Shown: piece after piece, positions 35,637 to 58,600 of the stretch | Position numbering within the stretch: position 1 is the stretch's first letter | Layout of the letters: the number at the start of each line of letters is the position of its first letter | Program-made: the position numbers and the translations under genes | Source of the DNA: Lates calcarifer | Lineage: Eukaryota > Chordata > Actinopteri > Centropomidae | Assembly (NCBI RefSeq): GCF_001640805.2 | Contig: NC_066838.1 | Coordinates: forward strand, 21,714,557-21,778,556 | DNA: 64,000 nucleotides | Direction: 5' to 3' | Notes under the pieces: model-generated | Seen by the model: the letters and a program-made list of their open reading frames with translations, nothing else | Told to the model about the DNA's origin: nothing | The model's database searches: none

Positions 35637-38600
35637 CGACTCTGAAGTGACTTTTCATGTCAGAGCAGCAGCGGTAAACCTACTGCCTTATCCTGCCCTA
35701 AACTCTAGCATTTTGACTTTTAGAAATGTTTTCACTCATGAGCTCCTTTAATCCTGTGAGATGTCACTCATCCACTATCACCAGCAGGCACAGACACTTT
35801 TCAGTTTTTAAGTTTTTATTTCAGGATAAATGACGGTGCTGTTATCAAACGGTAATGTTGCTCTCAACATGGGCCTGTAACACGAAGCGAGATTAGATGG
35901 TTAACCAGCTATCTTTGGGCTTAACTCAGGTTTTACAGCATCACAAGGCTGACTCACTTTACATCAGGTTAAATTTGTAACCTACTGTAGGGCTAATGTG
36001 CTCCAGGGAAACAGCTCAAATACTGATCAGAAAATTGAGTCATTATTACTACACAACAGGATCCTGACTAAGTTTACAGTGAAATGACAGTTTACAGTGA
36101 AGTGACAAGTAATGATGCATATTAACCGCACACAGTGTTTTTAATTAGCTCAGTGAATTAAACATTTAACAGTTTGATCAGTGAGATTTATCACTGGGCG
36201 CTGCAGATTCCCTCTGCTCGATGGAGGATTTTAGCATCTTTAAGCTTTAAGCTAAGGTTTTCTGGCACAGTCCGAGACCAGCTGGTGAACACAGTGGAGG
36301 ATTTAGCAACTAAAGAGGCAAATATTTCCCTCAAGAGTTGGTGGAGACCAAACTAGAGGTAAAAAAATTCTACACTCTAATTGTAACTATTATCCAGGAT
36401 CACCAGTGTTAGACTCAGTAACGTTTGTTAACCCAGAAGACGCTTCGTGATACAGGCCCCAGGTCTCTACCTCAACATTGATTTATCTGTTGAAAATCTA
36501 CAGTTACACTTTTTTATCTTCATTAATTTATGTAAAATGTTAACTATGTTTTCTCTATACATGTATTTTGTATTGTTTTATTGTGTAATCTTACCAGGGA
36601 TTTAGGTTTGATTTAATCATTATTGATTGTACCTCTTGAATGGATCAACTAGTCAGTTTTTAAATCTACTTTTTAAACAACTTTTTAAAACTTTTTAATC
36701 CAAATTTACATGAATCTCACTGTGGTGGAGCAGTGACTTTGTCCAAAATGACCTCACTGGGTTTGCATTTGTGCAAACATTTTTATCTGTTTTAAGGACT
36801 GTTATTTATGCAAGACCAAAAATACTCTGTGGCCACTCACTGAGAACAAACGTTGTATCACTGTAGAGTACTGCATAGGGCTGACTTAATGTAACATATT
36901 TAATCATGTCTAATGTAGGAGATGTGTACCTTACAGGACCATAGCGATGGTTTTGCATGTTTGATCTTTTTAATAACTCAATATAAAAACAACAAAAGGC
37001 ACCAAAACTCAGAGCTCACTGTGGATTCTAGGCTGAAAAAGTCAAGTCACAGACCTTTGTTAAAGTACAAAAGTTAAAAAGATTTTATTGTGGCTGCATT
37101 TTTAAAAACACTGAGTTACAGCTCTTGTAGATCTTACTAAATATTTGATATTAGAAAAATAATAAAAGGTAATATTTCTAGGATTCATCTTTTTGGATGT
37201 CGGACAAACAAGGCTACATGATTAGCATTTTTAATCCTTATATTCTTTAAGCATCAATTAATTGAGAAAATGATCAGCAGGTTAATCAGTAATGAGAATA
37301 ATAATTATTTGCAGCTGTGCTGTAACACCAGTGTAAGAGGCAGTACCAGTAGTAGAAGCAGCAGTAATGTTTACTGTAGGTGCACATGCAAAAACACTGG
37401 TATGGTCCTTTAAATCTCAGTGAAACTCAACCCAATGGTAATTTCCAAGAGTGTAATATTTTTTTTTTGATTTTGTTTAATTGACAATTTTTTTAATTGT
37501 CCTCCAACAATCGTCAGTACTGTTCAGGTTCAGGTGCTTCTAATGTTAACTTTACTGAATGGTAAGATAGTGGTGTTGCCTTAGGTATGAACCGCGTTCA
37601 CTGTAAGTGCTGAATCTGTCCACGATGGACGGGCCGACAGTGAGATCAAACTGTTCTGACGTGATTGACACATTTTACCTCACTGATTGTTCAGATGTCT
37701 GTTTCCTGATGGTGGTGCTATGCTAACGGTGCTAACTTTGCATGAACATTTTTGGTCTTGGTTTTGTCTTTTTACCTCTACCCTTAATCAACACCTGCTA
37801 AAAGTGAAATTTTCATGTAGGTTTTTATTATGCAGTGTGTTGATTGTTTAATTGTGTGTTTCCTTTATATGAACTAAGAAAGTGATGTAGGGAAATATTA
37901 GTGTGATAAACAGTATAGTCAGTTTCCTTGGTGAAAACAAAAAGTGAGTCAGGACATGATGAATAAATGTACATGGGATTTTAACTCAGGCAAAACTGAA
38001 CAAGTTGCTTGCTGCCTGTTTTTTTTTGTTTGTTTGTTTGTTTATTTCTATACGGTCCTGGTTAATTTGGTCAAAAATGTATTTTCCTGAGCCAAAACAT
38101 CTAATTGTGACTTGTTTAATTGCTTACCCATGACTAATTAAACAAACTTTTCTAAAATCATCATATAAATGATCTACTGTATATTCCACCAGCAGAGGTC
38201 GACACTGTTCACAGCACTGCTGCAGTAAATCATGTGGGATGTGCAGAGTGAGGATCAGAGTTTTCATGTTGAGCTTTCATCCTGTCACAACTACAGCTGT
38301 TTACGACAGACATGTTAATATGGAGGCAGCAGTGACTTTATTTTATTTCACCATGATAATCCACCCAGTATTAAAACTAAAACATCAGACAGTTGGTGCA
38401 GTCTGTTGATCACATGTACTGTTCGTTCCCTTGTTGTTTCACTGAGTCCACACAGTGGCACTGTAACACTGAAGGCTGCTTCGAATGCAGCATTTCAGGG
38501 ATTTCAGGAGGCATGGGTCCCTCCTCTCTAAGGCTTCTGACCTTGTGTGACTGTTAAGGGCCGGTGGTGAAACCCAACTAATCACAGGGTTTGTACAGTG

Positions 38601-39145
38601 TTCTCTTTTAACTGAAAACTGTTAAAGACCTTTTTACTCCCACACAGAATTAAATTTAATACTGTTTTCACTGTCATATCAGCTGAAGAATGATGGAAAA
38701 CCACTGGCCATTGACAGTAACAACAAGGTACATTTTAAGTACATGAATTTATTCACACTTATATAAAATTTTTTCAGTATTTCCCAGCTGTATATAACAA
38801 TAATTCCTGATATAATAGATCTGTCAACGTGGCCTTGAACCTCTGTATGAAGTAACTGATGATGTTTCTTGTTTGAAAAAACAACAAAGAGACAGAAAAC
38901 CACCCAAATAAGATGCCTGTCTTTGCCCAGGGCCCCAATGTCTCATAACTGATCTATGTAGATAAACAGTAGAGAACTGATGGATGGATTAACCAGTTAA
39001 AATATAAATACCAAACTCATTAATTAAGATTAGGTTAAATATTCAAGATCTAACAACATGTAAACATGTCATCTGGTTAAAAAATTTAATGTTTTTATTA
39101 AAAACAATGTATTTTTATCGACACAGTGCTATAATGAGGTAAAGG
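35637..39145. other. intergenic, dnmt3b 3' flank to PEX39-like gene
   Basis: Probable dnmt3b 3' UTR followed by AT-rich non-coding DNA. It contains a 590-bp TIR element (35871-36459), a fragment of the ATTAATCGATTAAT repeat (37225-37320) and poly-T/TTTG runs near 38022-38045. The two flanking genes are tail-to-tail. No other gene seen. Confidence 0.5.
35871..36459 (+). mobile_element. non-autonomous TIR element
   Basis: Left end gggcctgtaacacgaagcg (35871-35889) matches the reverse complement of 36441-36459 at 18 of 19 bases. The interior has no transposase-like frame. No convincing target-site duplication was found, so superfamily is open. Confidence 0.65.
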
Positions 39146-40229
39146 TCACTTGGAAGATGATGCTAATTCCCAGGGTTTACGTATCCTCTCCATCTGAGAA
39201 GGAGTGGGACTCTGGTTGCTCGGTTTTATGTCCAGTTTTTTTGCTCCCGGCACTTCCTTTCCCTCCTGAATCAGGTGCATTACCTCTGCAAAGGAAAGCT
39301 GCTTTACCTCTGTCTCTGCGGACGATTCAGCCGCCTGGTTTTTACTGATATCAGAGTCTGAATCTGAAGGCGTCCCCTGCTCCATCGGTGTCACACCTGG
39401 AGAAGCAGATCTCCACTGCTTATAGCTCGCTCTGTCTATGGGCTCAACAAACCTGGTGAGGACAGAGAAAACAAACAATTCATTTTCTGTGGTATCATAA
39501 CATTCAGTATTTAAGAATGAGGATAAAGTTATGATGTTATAATGTAACTGTAATGTGAAGTCAAAAGTGATCAGACAAACCCACTGCTTGTTTATTCAGC
39601 TGTTAGTTATGCCCCTGATATGAACTTGTATACATTCAGTAGTTAAATAATTACTCAGATCCTTTACTTAAGTGGAGGCAGTAACGCTTGAATGTAAAAA
39701 AGCAAATAAAACTCCAGCATTAATATGACTGTAAAAGTACCCACAGCTAAATATACTTTTAGTGTCAATAGTAAAAGTGCTTATGCAGATTTGAACAGTT
39801 CTTTACATATTGTTAGGTAGTTAAATACTGTATCATTGTATCATAATTAATACTTGGCTGTTGAATAAATATAGAAAAAGGCCTGAAAAAACAGGTCAGG
39901 TCAACAGGTCAATATGTATTGTTTTGTATGTGATTTCTTAGTTTATTCCTTACACACATGCACCACAATAACCACCTTAACAAAACATTTCTAACACTTG
40001 GAAGTTATTTTACAGTCACTTGCAGGATATTTCTCTCTTAAAATAATATTAGTAAAACATGTAGCTGTACAGATGTGACTCACCGGTTATAAAAGAAGAG
40101 TTTCATGTCCTGCAGTTTGGTTTCATCCCTGCTGCTGCTGTTGGACTTGTCTAAAACCTTTAACCCGTCCTGAAACCTCTGATCAGCCTCGAAGTCATAA
40201 GAGTCAAACCTCAAGAAAACTGACTCCAT
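39146..40229 (-). CDS. KPWE-motif protein, C6orf226/PEX39-like
   Basis: Two exons: 40084-40229 (ATG at 40229) and 39146-39452; donor CG|GTGAGT, acceptor CACCAG|G, 150 aa. The C-terminal third, SFAEVMHLIQEGKEVPG followed by SPTPSQMERIRKPWE, resembles human C6orf226, now linked to peroxisome biogenesis as PEX39 (PEX7-dependent import), and the RKPWE motif of Pfam's KPWE domain. The N-terminal half (ESVFLRFDSYDFEADQRFQD and RFVEPIDRASYKQW) has no counterpart in the roughly 100-aa human protein as I recall it. The middle is acidic and serine-rich (DSDSDISKNQAAESSAETE). The gene is real by splice signals and conservation-like composition; orthology is an inference. Confidence 0.7.
39630..39850 (+). 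repeat. dispersed fish repeat, TACTTAAGT family fragment
   Basis: 'ttactcagatcctttactta' then 'agtgg', followed by repeated short 'aaaagta' units, in the intron of the KPWE-motif gene. Same family as 12244-12935. Confidence 0.5.
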
Positions 40230-43200
40230 TTCTGCTCTATGTTATCTTCAATTTCACTGACTCTCATGCGACCTGAGAGACAGCAAACACAGCAGCAACA
40301 GCGGCGGCAGTTCCGGATTTTTTTTGTGTGTTTTAAATATTAGCGTCAACAAATGTGGTTTAAAGAAGGTACACAACTGTGAGAGAGTGGAGCTGCAGCT
40401 GCAGCGCCCCCAGAGGTCAGAGTCAGTACTGCACATTAATACCAGGCTTATGTCAGACTGTGAACAGAGGTTGTTAATCGGTCGTAAAATTATTAACTCC
40501 TCTTTGATGCTGCAAAGATATTGTACAACGTCAAGATCACCGACTTTCTCACATAGGCTGTATGCTTTCCCACCTTAACACCGGCGTTATCTCTCCACAA
40601 CTCTTTGATCATGTCAGTTAACAGCACAGGCAGTTAACCGTTAAACCGTTAAAGTGCGATACTATAAAACTTTACTAACGGACTGTTTGTAGTTCAGAGT
40701 AATTCATCTTCAAATATAATCTGACCAAACGCTTTTGTGTGCTCACGCTACGTTTAACGGCTGCCGTCCATCATGTTGGCCAGTTAGACTCACTTTAGTG
40801 AAGTAATTAGCTTCGTTAGCTAGCTACCTAGCTAATTAACGTTAGCTAGCTAGCTAACATTAATGATCCATACCAGCTAAGGCCAGATTGATAACCTTTA
40901 TAAACGCCTTTCTCTCTCAGCTCAGTTTGCATACTAATCAACTATCTCAGTTTGATTATGTTACGATTTCAGATTTCAGGCTCCTCTTCCGTCCTTTCAA
41001 ACTCAAGTTCAAATCCGTGCAAGGACACTGCTGACAGTTGTACACAATAGAAACAGGAAATGACATTGAATTGTCACTGGGGACTTGGGTTCTGTCCAAA
41101 CACAAACAAGATGTCTTCTCAGTAATCTGAAATGCTGCTGTCATTGTGTTTTGACCTCAGAGCCGCAGTAATTAAGCACTCTGTGTCTTCGACCTTGGTT
41201 GTGCGATTGTGCGTTTGTTTGTTGGTCGTTCGACACATTTTTGCACTGCAAGAAATGTTTTTCCCACAAAAATTAGTAACGACAGTGTCCCACTCGATTA
41301 TAGTTATGAGTTTGCCCGTTTTTTGTAAATTTTTATCAACATGAACACACTATGAATTATTATAATGATTGATTATTCATAAATATCACCTGTCAGATAC
41401 ATTTCTTGTAGTTGTTTACTGCACTGGTCTATTTTGTGTGTGATTGTGCCACCTTTTCACTATGTGAAACTGGGTTACAGTGAATTGAAGCTACTCCGAT
41501 GGGGAGTAACCTACATTGTGTGTGTGTGTGTGTGTTATGTGTAACAGCACAGGGTGAACACATGTTGTGAGCAGAAACGTGACACCGAGCGATTGTGTGA
41601 CTCCTCTGCTCCACTCTGTCCTTGACCACAGCCACAGGCCGGCTGCCAGATTCAGCTGATCTGCTCCAAGAAAATCTGAGTCTCCATCTCCCACAGTGAA
41701 TTTAAATTTAATATCCAGGTAATATTACACAGATAGTGATGCACTAATGTGTTGGCTGCAGTTTTCTTTTTCAGTGACAGTGAAAGTCAAGAGTTACACA
41801 ATTAGAAAAGGAGGGAAGGAGGGAGGAGGAGGAGGAAGGGGATCATGCTTCGAACAGGCGAGGAAATCTTATCTCATTAACTACTTAGCAGTTACTCTTT
41901 CTTTTTTGAGCATGTGACATAATTATCCCTCCTGAAGCAGCTGATTACTGCAGAGTAAACAAGTTTCTACAGCTTAAATAAAATCTAGAGATTTCAGAAT
42001 GAAGGTAAAGACAGAAACGTATGTGTTGAATAAAATCAGAGAGTTACGGCCTTTTGTACAGATATTAGACGTTTATTCAGTAAAACATGAGGTTATTCTC
42101 TACAAAATACTATAAAGATAATATAAAATTAATTCACAATGTAAGTGCAAAATCAGTTTGAGTTTAGAGTTCTAAATTGTAAGTATAAATGAATGTTCAG
42201 CAGTTGCAAAAGATGTGATTAAATTAATATTAATCTGTCAAAAGAGTGTTTTTAATTGCACCAAGATATCTATCACAGCTCTGCTACACAGCCCACACAC
42301 AGTCTACCAGTTCAACCATCCTGCAGTAAAGCAGGGTTTTTACATTTAAACATTACATGTTAAATTCCTAGCCCCTGTGGCTCCAACCGCTCTCAGCTGT
42401 CCAGAAGTATCAGTGGAGCTGAGCTGCTGCTGCTGCTGCTGCTCGTCTGTCCGGTTACTCGCTCATAGTTGGAGTCACTGGAGGCGAGTGTCTGTGTCGG
42501 TGGAGTTTGCTCTGACTCGACGTTTGTCTCTGGGTGGAGCGAGAGGGACGAGCGAAGCAGAAAGTCAGGGTGCTGCTGCTGGAGCTGCAGTCGTAGTTTC
42601 CGTCCTGATCAGAGAGAGAGAGAGAGAAGAAGAAAGAGGTGGATGGAATAATAGAAAAACTTCACAGTAGAACAACAGTTTGTTGTTAAGTCTGTAACTA
42701 GGGCAACCATTTGTCGATCAACTGGTTTTACAGTTGATTAAAAACAAAAATGACAACTATTCCTTTGTTCCAGCTTCTCAGATGTGAGGATTCATTGTTT
42801 TTCTGTCATATATCACAGTGAAGTGAATCATTTTGAGATTTGGACTGTCAAATAAAACAAGCAGTGTGATGACATCCTTGACTACTCTAAAAGATCAGGA
42901 GAAAATGTTCCTCACAATCTCCTACAACCTAAACTAATGTCTTCAGATCCTCTGTTTGGCTCCAAACCTCAAATTTATTCAGTTTACAGTGACAAAAAGC
43001 AGCACATTTTCATACGTGAGAAGCTGGAATCATCAAACATTTGGCATTTTTGGCTTGAGAAATAACTTAAAGATGTTGCTGATTAACTTTCTATAAATCA
43101 GATTTATCGATTTTTTGACTGTTCATTGCAGCAATAGTGGTCGACCAGTGACTGACAAGTGTCTCTGTTATTTTGTGAATGGTGAATCAGCTACAGGTGT

Positions 43201-43669
43201 ATTTTACAGATATATAACACCAAACTGATGAAAGCTGAAGTTTTCACTTTTAGATGATTTTACATAAATCCTCTTTAGATAATAATGTAAGCAATAAAAA
43301 TATTACAATCCTAAATAAATGTAAATCCTAATAAATATGACCTCAATAAGAAGCTGTATATTTACTGTGTCAATACCCTTTAAATGACATCTCCAACCTT
43401 GGAGTGTAACACAAAACATCGCAAAATTAGCATCATTATAAGCTGCTGTAACTGTTAGTCCACACTTAGAGGAAAAATGCCCTCAGACACAATCAGTTAA
43501 AATCCCAAAGCAAACATTTATCAATAAATTTGATTTGTAAATGAACTGAAAGAACAAACAGACAGACTTTATATACAAATATTTACACATAACTGTATAT
43601 TTAAGATACACAGCTTTGTGTTCACGCTGTGCTTTAACTCCCTTATGATCAATGTGGAAATAAACTGGC
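40230..43669. other. intergenic region between the KPWE-motif gene and mtcl2
   Basis: The first ~600 bp form the likely promoter of the KPWE-motif gene, with a run of 'gctagctagcta' near 40817-40857. The rest is AT-rich, with a TG repeat (41517-41534), a CTG run (42422-42441) and GA repeats (42608-42630). A dispersed repeat copy lies at 42695-43140. The part next to 43669 is probably mtcl2 3' UTR. No exon recognised. Confidence 0.5.
42695..43140 (+). repeat. dispersed fish repeat, ATTAATCGATTAAT family
   Basis: Contains 'gtcgatcaactg', 'cacattttcatacgtgagaa', 'gctggaatcatcaaacattt', 'ggcatttttggcttgagaaa' and 'atttatcgattttttgactg', the usual interior and 3' end of this element. Confidence 0.55.
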
Positions 43670-53134
<9,465 letters not shown>

Positions 53135-55571
53135 CCCACGACTTTTCCTCTTCTGTTTTCAGACGGAAGGAAAAAAAAAACAGGCATGCAGCTTTTTAAA
53201 TCAAGATGATCGTGAGGTTTTCACAAACATGTTAAAGTGCTCCTGAAGTCTTCACAGCTCAGTGACTTTAGAGATCCGACTGGCTGCTCTCCATCCTCAA
53301 CACTGAAACTTTGCCATAACGCACGCACAGAAAGAGGGCAGAGCGTGACCAGTGTCTGACTAACTTTAATCATGACTCCGGTTTTCATTTCCAAAATAAA
53401 AGCCTGTCAATCGTCCCTGCAATTTCTCGTTTCTTTTGACTTGAATAAAATATTTTCTACGTTTTTCGTTAGTTTCTTTTTCCCCAATCATCCTCTTACT
53501 TGCTGAGGACATTGAAGCTTGTAGCCCCCAAACATATCTCTTTGTACTAAACTATAATCTAATAAAAATATAATTAAATGGAGTGAGGAGACCTTCTCAC
53601 AGTCTGTAATTAATGTGATTAATTATTTCAAACTGAGATTTATCACCAACTTTTTCACAGAGGAGAGAGAGACGAGAGAGGAGGGAGTTTACGAAGAAGC
53701 TTTTATTTTAAAACTCAACAATATTTTCCGGTTTTACTGTGACTCTTCAGTCAACTTGACGCAGCTGAGATGATGATTGAATTTTCTGTTTTAAAAATTT
53801 GATTAACAATTAAACGGGTAGTTTTAACTTTTAATTACACCATCACCAGTTTGATGAAATATTCACTTGACCATATTTAAACAGTCAACAACATGTTGCT
53901 CTCTGCACATCAACAGATCCTGGAAATAACATGTTCAATATTCACACATAAAGTCACCTTAATAAGATTCTTGTTAGGTGTTATATTTATTCGGAGTGCG
54001 TATTTAAAATGTAATTTTGAAATAAATGTCCAGACTTTGAGTCAGTTTTAAAGTTGACTGATCACAGGTATAAAGCTGCCACCTTGTGCTCATTACATGA
54101 GCTGCATTTATTTTTCTAATTCAGCACTAATTTATTAAATTCTGGCCAGAAAATTACAGGTGTCTGTTTGCTTCAACCCTCTTTATCTGCTGGGTTATTT
54201 TCAGTGATGGAAAGTAACTAAATACATTTACATTTTTATGTGCTCAAGAGTATTTGAGGTACATGTGCATTACATGAGTATTTCTCCTCATGCCCTTTTC
54301 TACTTCTGCTCCACTAAATATCAAATGGAAATACTGTACTTTTTACAGCAAAAAATAAGCTATTATTTTACTGAAAATAGCTTATTTTGCTTATCATGAT
54401 ACATACAAAACTTATGAAATATGATAAACTACTCATTATGATATATACACTGATATACCTAAAAAAATTCTTGACTGACACATGACAAGTATCTCAAAAT
54501 TGTACTTAAGTACAGTACTTAGCTAAAAGTACTCAGTTACTGTCCTTCGAGCCTTGGAGGTCACAGTCTTGTGTGCCCCTTTCTAATGTCACATCACTGA
54601 ATCTGTGTTGAAAACAGTTGCCGAACACCTGGATTATATGTATGGTTTAAGGGACAAATTAAAAGGGCCATTGCAACTGACCAAAAACTATGAACATCAC
54701 TCTTTAACTTATACCTTAAATGAGCCTTAATTGTTTTTGTCAAAGGTGGGTGTTTTACATGTTTTTAAATAATTTCTTTGTTAGTTTAAATCCCTTAAAA
54801 ATCAAATGAATCAACTAGGAATACCTTAATATGTTACCATCCATTGATTCATCTAACAATTTTCTTCAAGTATGCTGTGAACCCCCGAATTTACACCTGT
54901 ATTTTTTATAAATGAGGCCTCTTAAGGTTCAAATTGAGTGTTTTCTGCCCCTTAAAACTCCTTAGACTTAAACCCCTTAAATTATATTTATTAACCAGCC
55001 CCTGATTTGAAGAGTCACGTCCTCCCAGCTCATATTAAAGTCCTGCGTGCCCCCTTTTTTAATGTCACATAATTGAATCTGTGTTGAAAATAGCTGCTGG
55101 ACTCAACATCTGCTCCTTGCCTTCTATTTCTAGTCTGCTGCTGGCTGAGCGCTGATTGGCTGACGGACCTGTCAATCACCGTGTCCTTGCCGCCTACTTC
55201 CGCCCAGCTTCTGAGGCAGTCCTCTGTTCGATTGTTTATGTCGCTAGCGCTTTAAATTTGACCTTAATTCACAGGTACATTTAATTGAATTGTGTTTAAA
55301 TCTTCGTGTTTGTGCTGATGTTTGTCTGTCGGTGTCTGTGTCGGTAACGTTAGCTACTCTCTGCTGTCCAGTCTCCGGCTGACGTTTTAACTAAAAGCAG
55401 CAGCGATGCTAACGGCTAGTTAGCTAGTCAGGTAGCTAACTTAACAGCTCCGGGGGAACAGAGCTACTGACAGCTGTTATTGTTTTATTCACAGCATGTA
55501 TTAGAAAATATTTGGCTTTGACGACCACAGCCAGTTGCCCTGCTCGGTGTAACGAGCTGTCCGTGTTGCAG
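53135..55571. other. divergent intergenic region between mtcl2 and osbpl2
   Basis: The two genes are head-to-head about 2.2-2.5 kb apart. The left part is the likely mtcl2 promoter and 5' UTR. The middle is AT-rich, with a TACTTAAGTACAGTACTT-type repeat (54203-54540). The right part (about 55170-55571) has more CpG and should hold the osbpl2 promoter and a non-coding first exon ending at 55571 (donor GCAG|GTTAGT). Confidence 0.5.
54203..54540 (+). repeat. dispersed fish repeat, TACTTAAGTACAGTACTT family
   Basis: 'gtgatggaaagtaactaaat' at the left, 'ttctacttctgctccactaa' inside, and 'tacttaagtacagtacttag' at the right: a fairly complete copy of the element fragmented elsewhere in the window. 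Confidence 0.6.
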
Positions 55572-55683
55572 GTTAGTGTGTTTGGCTGTCTGTGATGCTT
55601 GGAGAGAGAGGCTGGGCTGCAGGGACAGGCCGATGGTGGAAACATGGCTTCTGAGTAACGCTTAGTTACTTTCTCTGCTCAGT

Positions 55684-58600
55684 ATGAACAGCGAGGAGGA
55701 GTTTTACGACGCTGAGACAGGTGAGCTGACAGAGGTCCCACGTAGATAAACACACTCGCTTCTTGTACTCAAAAATTTTTAATGAATGAAACGTGTGTTT
55801 GTTTTCCCCAGGGCTGGAGTCAGATGATTCCTGTGAGGTCAGTTTTAAAGATGCCCTGGTGTTTGACAGTAAGCAGGTGACCGATGGAAGCACCACACAG
55901 GAGAATGGAGTGTGGGAGCGCAGGTGAGGAATCGTACACAGGTCTGATATGCATGTATGCACAGCTGTATCTGGATCACTTAACGCATACAGCAAACAGA
56001 CATTTCAAATGAGCTTTTCTCCAAATGTAGACGTGTTGTTGTGCTTGTAAAAACATACAACATCATTAAGTCATTAGGACTTGGCTGACTTGTTTGGCAG
56101 GTCAAGAACAGGACTGAGGACATGAAATTGATGCTGACTGATGCATTCAAAGCAGGAAAGGCTATAAAAAGATATCAAAGAGCTCCCAGCTTGAAGTTTC
56201 AGCTGTCTGAATGTCATAAAGAAACAGCAGAGAGTGGGAACTGTGGAAGCTTGACTTCAAGATCTGATAAATTGAGACGACTTTTAGATAAAACTGCATG
56301 GCTACTGGGCTTGAAAGGCAAAACAAAACCCACATATGACTACAATGAACCTGCAGGAAGGTTTAGCTGACGTAGGAGTGGTGGTGCACTGTTCCACTGT
56401 GCAATGTTGATGGACAACATGATTTACGTGGAGGAAAACGTACCTGCGGTCTAGTTACAAAAGTCAACATTTAAAATATGCAAAGTAATATCTGGACAAG
56501 CCTGTCATTTTACAAACAAATGCTGTAGACAGATGATGTTATAATTGAGCCCTTTGTCCACAACCTCCAAAGGTGTGTTTGGAGGAAAAAAAAGAGCAAT
56601 ATTTGCTTAAAAGAACAACTTGCCCCTTGTTAAGCGTGAGGGGGGAGGACACAGGACACATTGCATAGATAGAGAGGAGAATTGATAAATGTCAGCAAAT
56701 TCTGGACACAAATGTCTTGCTGTCAGTGAGGAAAGTGCAAGAGGTTGACTTCTACCAAAGGACGATTAATCCATAGTGAACTACATCAAGAAACACAAGC
56801 TGAATCCTTCTGAACCGGCGTCACAGTCGCTCCTGACGCGAACATTGCTGAAAATCTCAGGGTAGATCTGAAACATGCTGCGTCTGCAAGAGTGCCTAAA
56901 AATACCTCAGAACTTGAAGTGATCTGTGAGGAAGAGTGAGCGAAAAGTCCTGAATAATAGAAAGACTCTAAGCTGGCTACAAAAAAGTGTTTTCAAGCTG
57001 TGATATCTGCCAAAAGAGGGCAGGGTGGGGGAGGATACCAAGCACCAACTAAAGTGTAGTGCCTGAACCTCACTATTTTTTAGGTTCATGAAATAAAAAG
57101 TAACAGTGCATTAATATTTGAAGCGAGGCTCGTTCTTAATGTCTGTTTGCTTCAGGTGATGTATTTTCTTTATCTACAACATATCTAATCTTGCTCAGGG
57201 GCGTCCAAACGTTTGCATACGACTGTGTGTATCTGTGCATACCTGTTACCACGTGACCACATTAGTCTTTGGTTCAGGGGTTTCGCCATGCAGGCACTCG
57301 CACGTGGAGGCAGAAGAGCCCAGAGCAACCACATTTTTTAAAAGGCGTTAGCCAGGAAGCACCTCCTCTGCCGAGCACGGTGGTGAAGCAACAGTCAGAC
57401 ATCAGTTTATATTATTGACTAACAGCTTTCAGCCGTTAAGAGCCAGCTGTTAACAGATATACTCTCAAAAGTTTTGTCTGATTTCTCAAGATCTTTTAAA
57501 TCTTATTCGGTCCAAATGTGCACCAGGAAAACCCTGCCGGCTGAAATGATCTCCAGGAACAATTTTAGTGTGTGGAGCATACTGAAGAAATGTATTGGCA
57601 TGGTGAGTACTCAAACAGTTTAATCTGATTTTCTTCATATCTGCTTTGCTACAAACAAGTTTTAGTCAGGTTCTGGTGTTGGTGACATGTATTTTTAAAA
57701 AATAATTGAATAACATTTCAGCTTTCACCTCACTGCTACAGGATTAGTTTTGACTGAGCTCTCTGCTGTTTTCTCAGATGTCTAGAATTAGTTTGGGGAA
57801 AATTAATTCTTTGCAGCCAACTGAAAGAACCAAAATAACTTGAATGAACATCTGATCTGATGCAGAAGTCGTGTTTTTGTTATTCTCACAGTTGAAAGGG
57901 AGTTAATTTCTGTTGCTTTGAGGTGAAATAATATGATGCATAATATGATGCATGAGTGAAGTATTTTCTACAACAGTGATGTTACTGCTTATTTTTCAGG
58001 TCTGTTTTTGACTTAAATCATTTTATCTTAAAAAATGTATTCAATCCTGTCATTGTGGTGTTACAGGAGCTGTCCAAAATAGCGATGCCGGTTGTGTTTA
58101 ATGAGCCGCTGAGCTTTCTCCAGAGAATCTCAGAGTACATGGAACACACTCACCTTATCCACAAAGCCTGCAGTTTATCTGACTCCATAGACCGCATGCA
58201 GGTACAGATAACAAATAACTCTGCTGTTATGTATTTTGTAAATATGTTAATATAACTGTTAACTTTTATTTTTCAGACAGAAACAGATCTTATTAATTTA
58301 GTGTGGTAACTATTATTTTCTTCACCAGTTCATCTACCGTTTTTTTTTTTTTTTTGGTCGATTTATTGATTAATTGTTTGGTCCCTCAAATGTCACAGAT
58401 TGGTGAAAATTATCTGAACCAACTTCCAAATGCTCCAAATCTGAGCATCAGTTTAAAAGCCAGTTTATTAAAACATAAAGAAAAATGCAAATCCTCACAA
58501 GCTACAAAGGAATGTTTTGCATTTTTGCTTAAAAAACTATTAACAATTAATTTCCTGTTGATCAATTAATCAACTAATTGTTGCAGTTCTGCTCTGACTC

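Noticed and set aside
40815..40860. 'gctagctagctaacatt' run as a possible operator or origin
   Set aside because: Simple low-complexity palindromic sequence common in fish DNA; no further support.
56122..56370. 82-codon plus-strand frame in osbpl2 intron 2
   Set aside because: No splice signals joining it to osbpl2; it precedes a degenerate transposase and probably belongs to repeat DNA.
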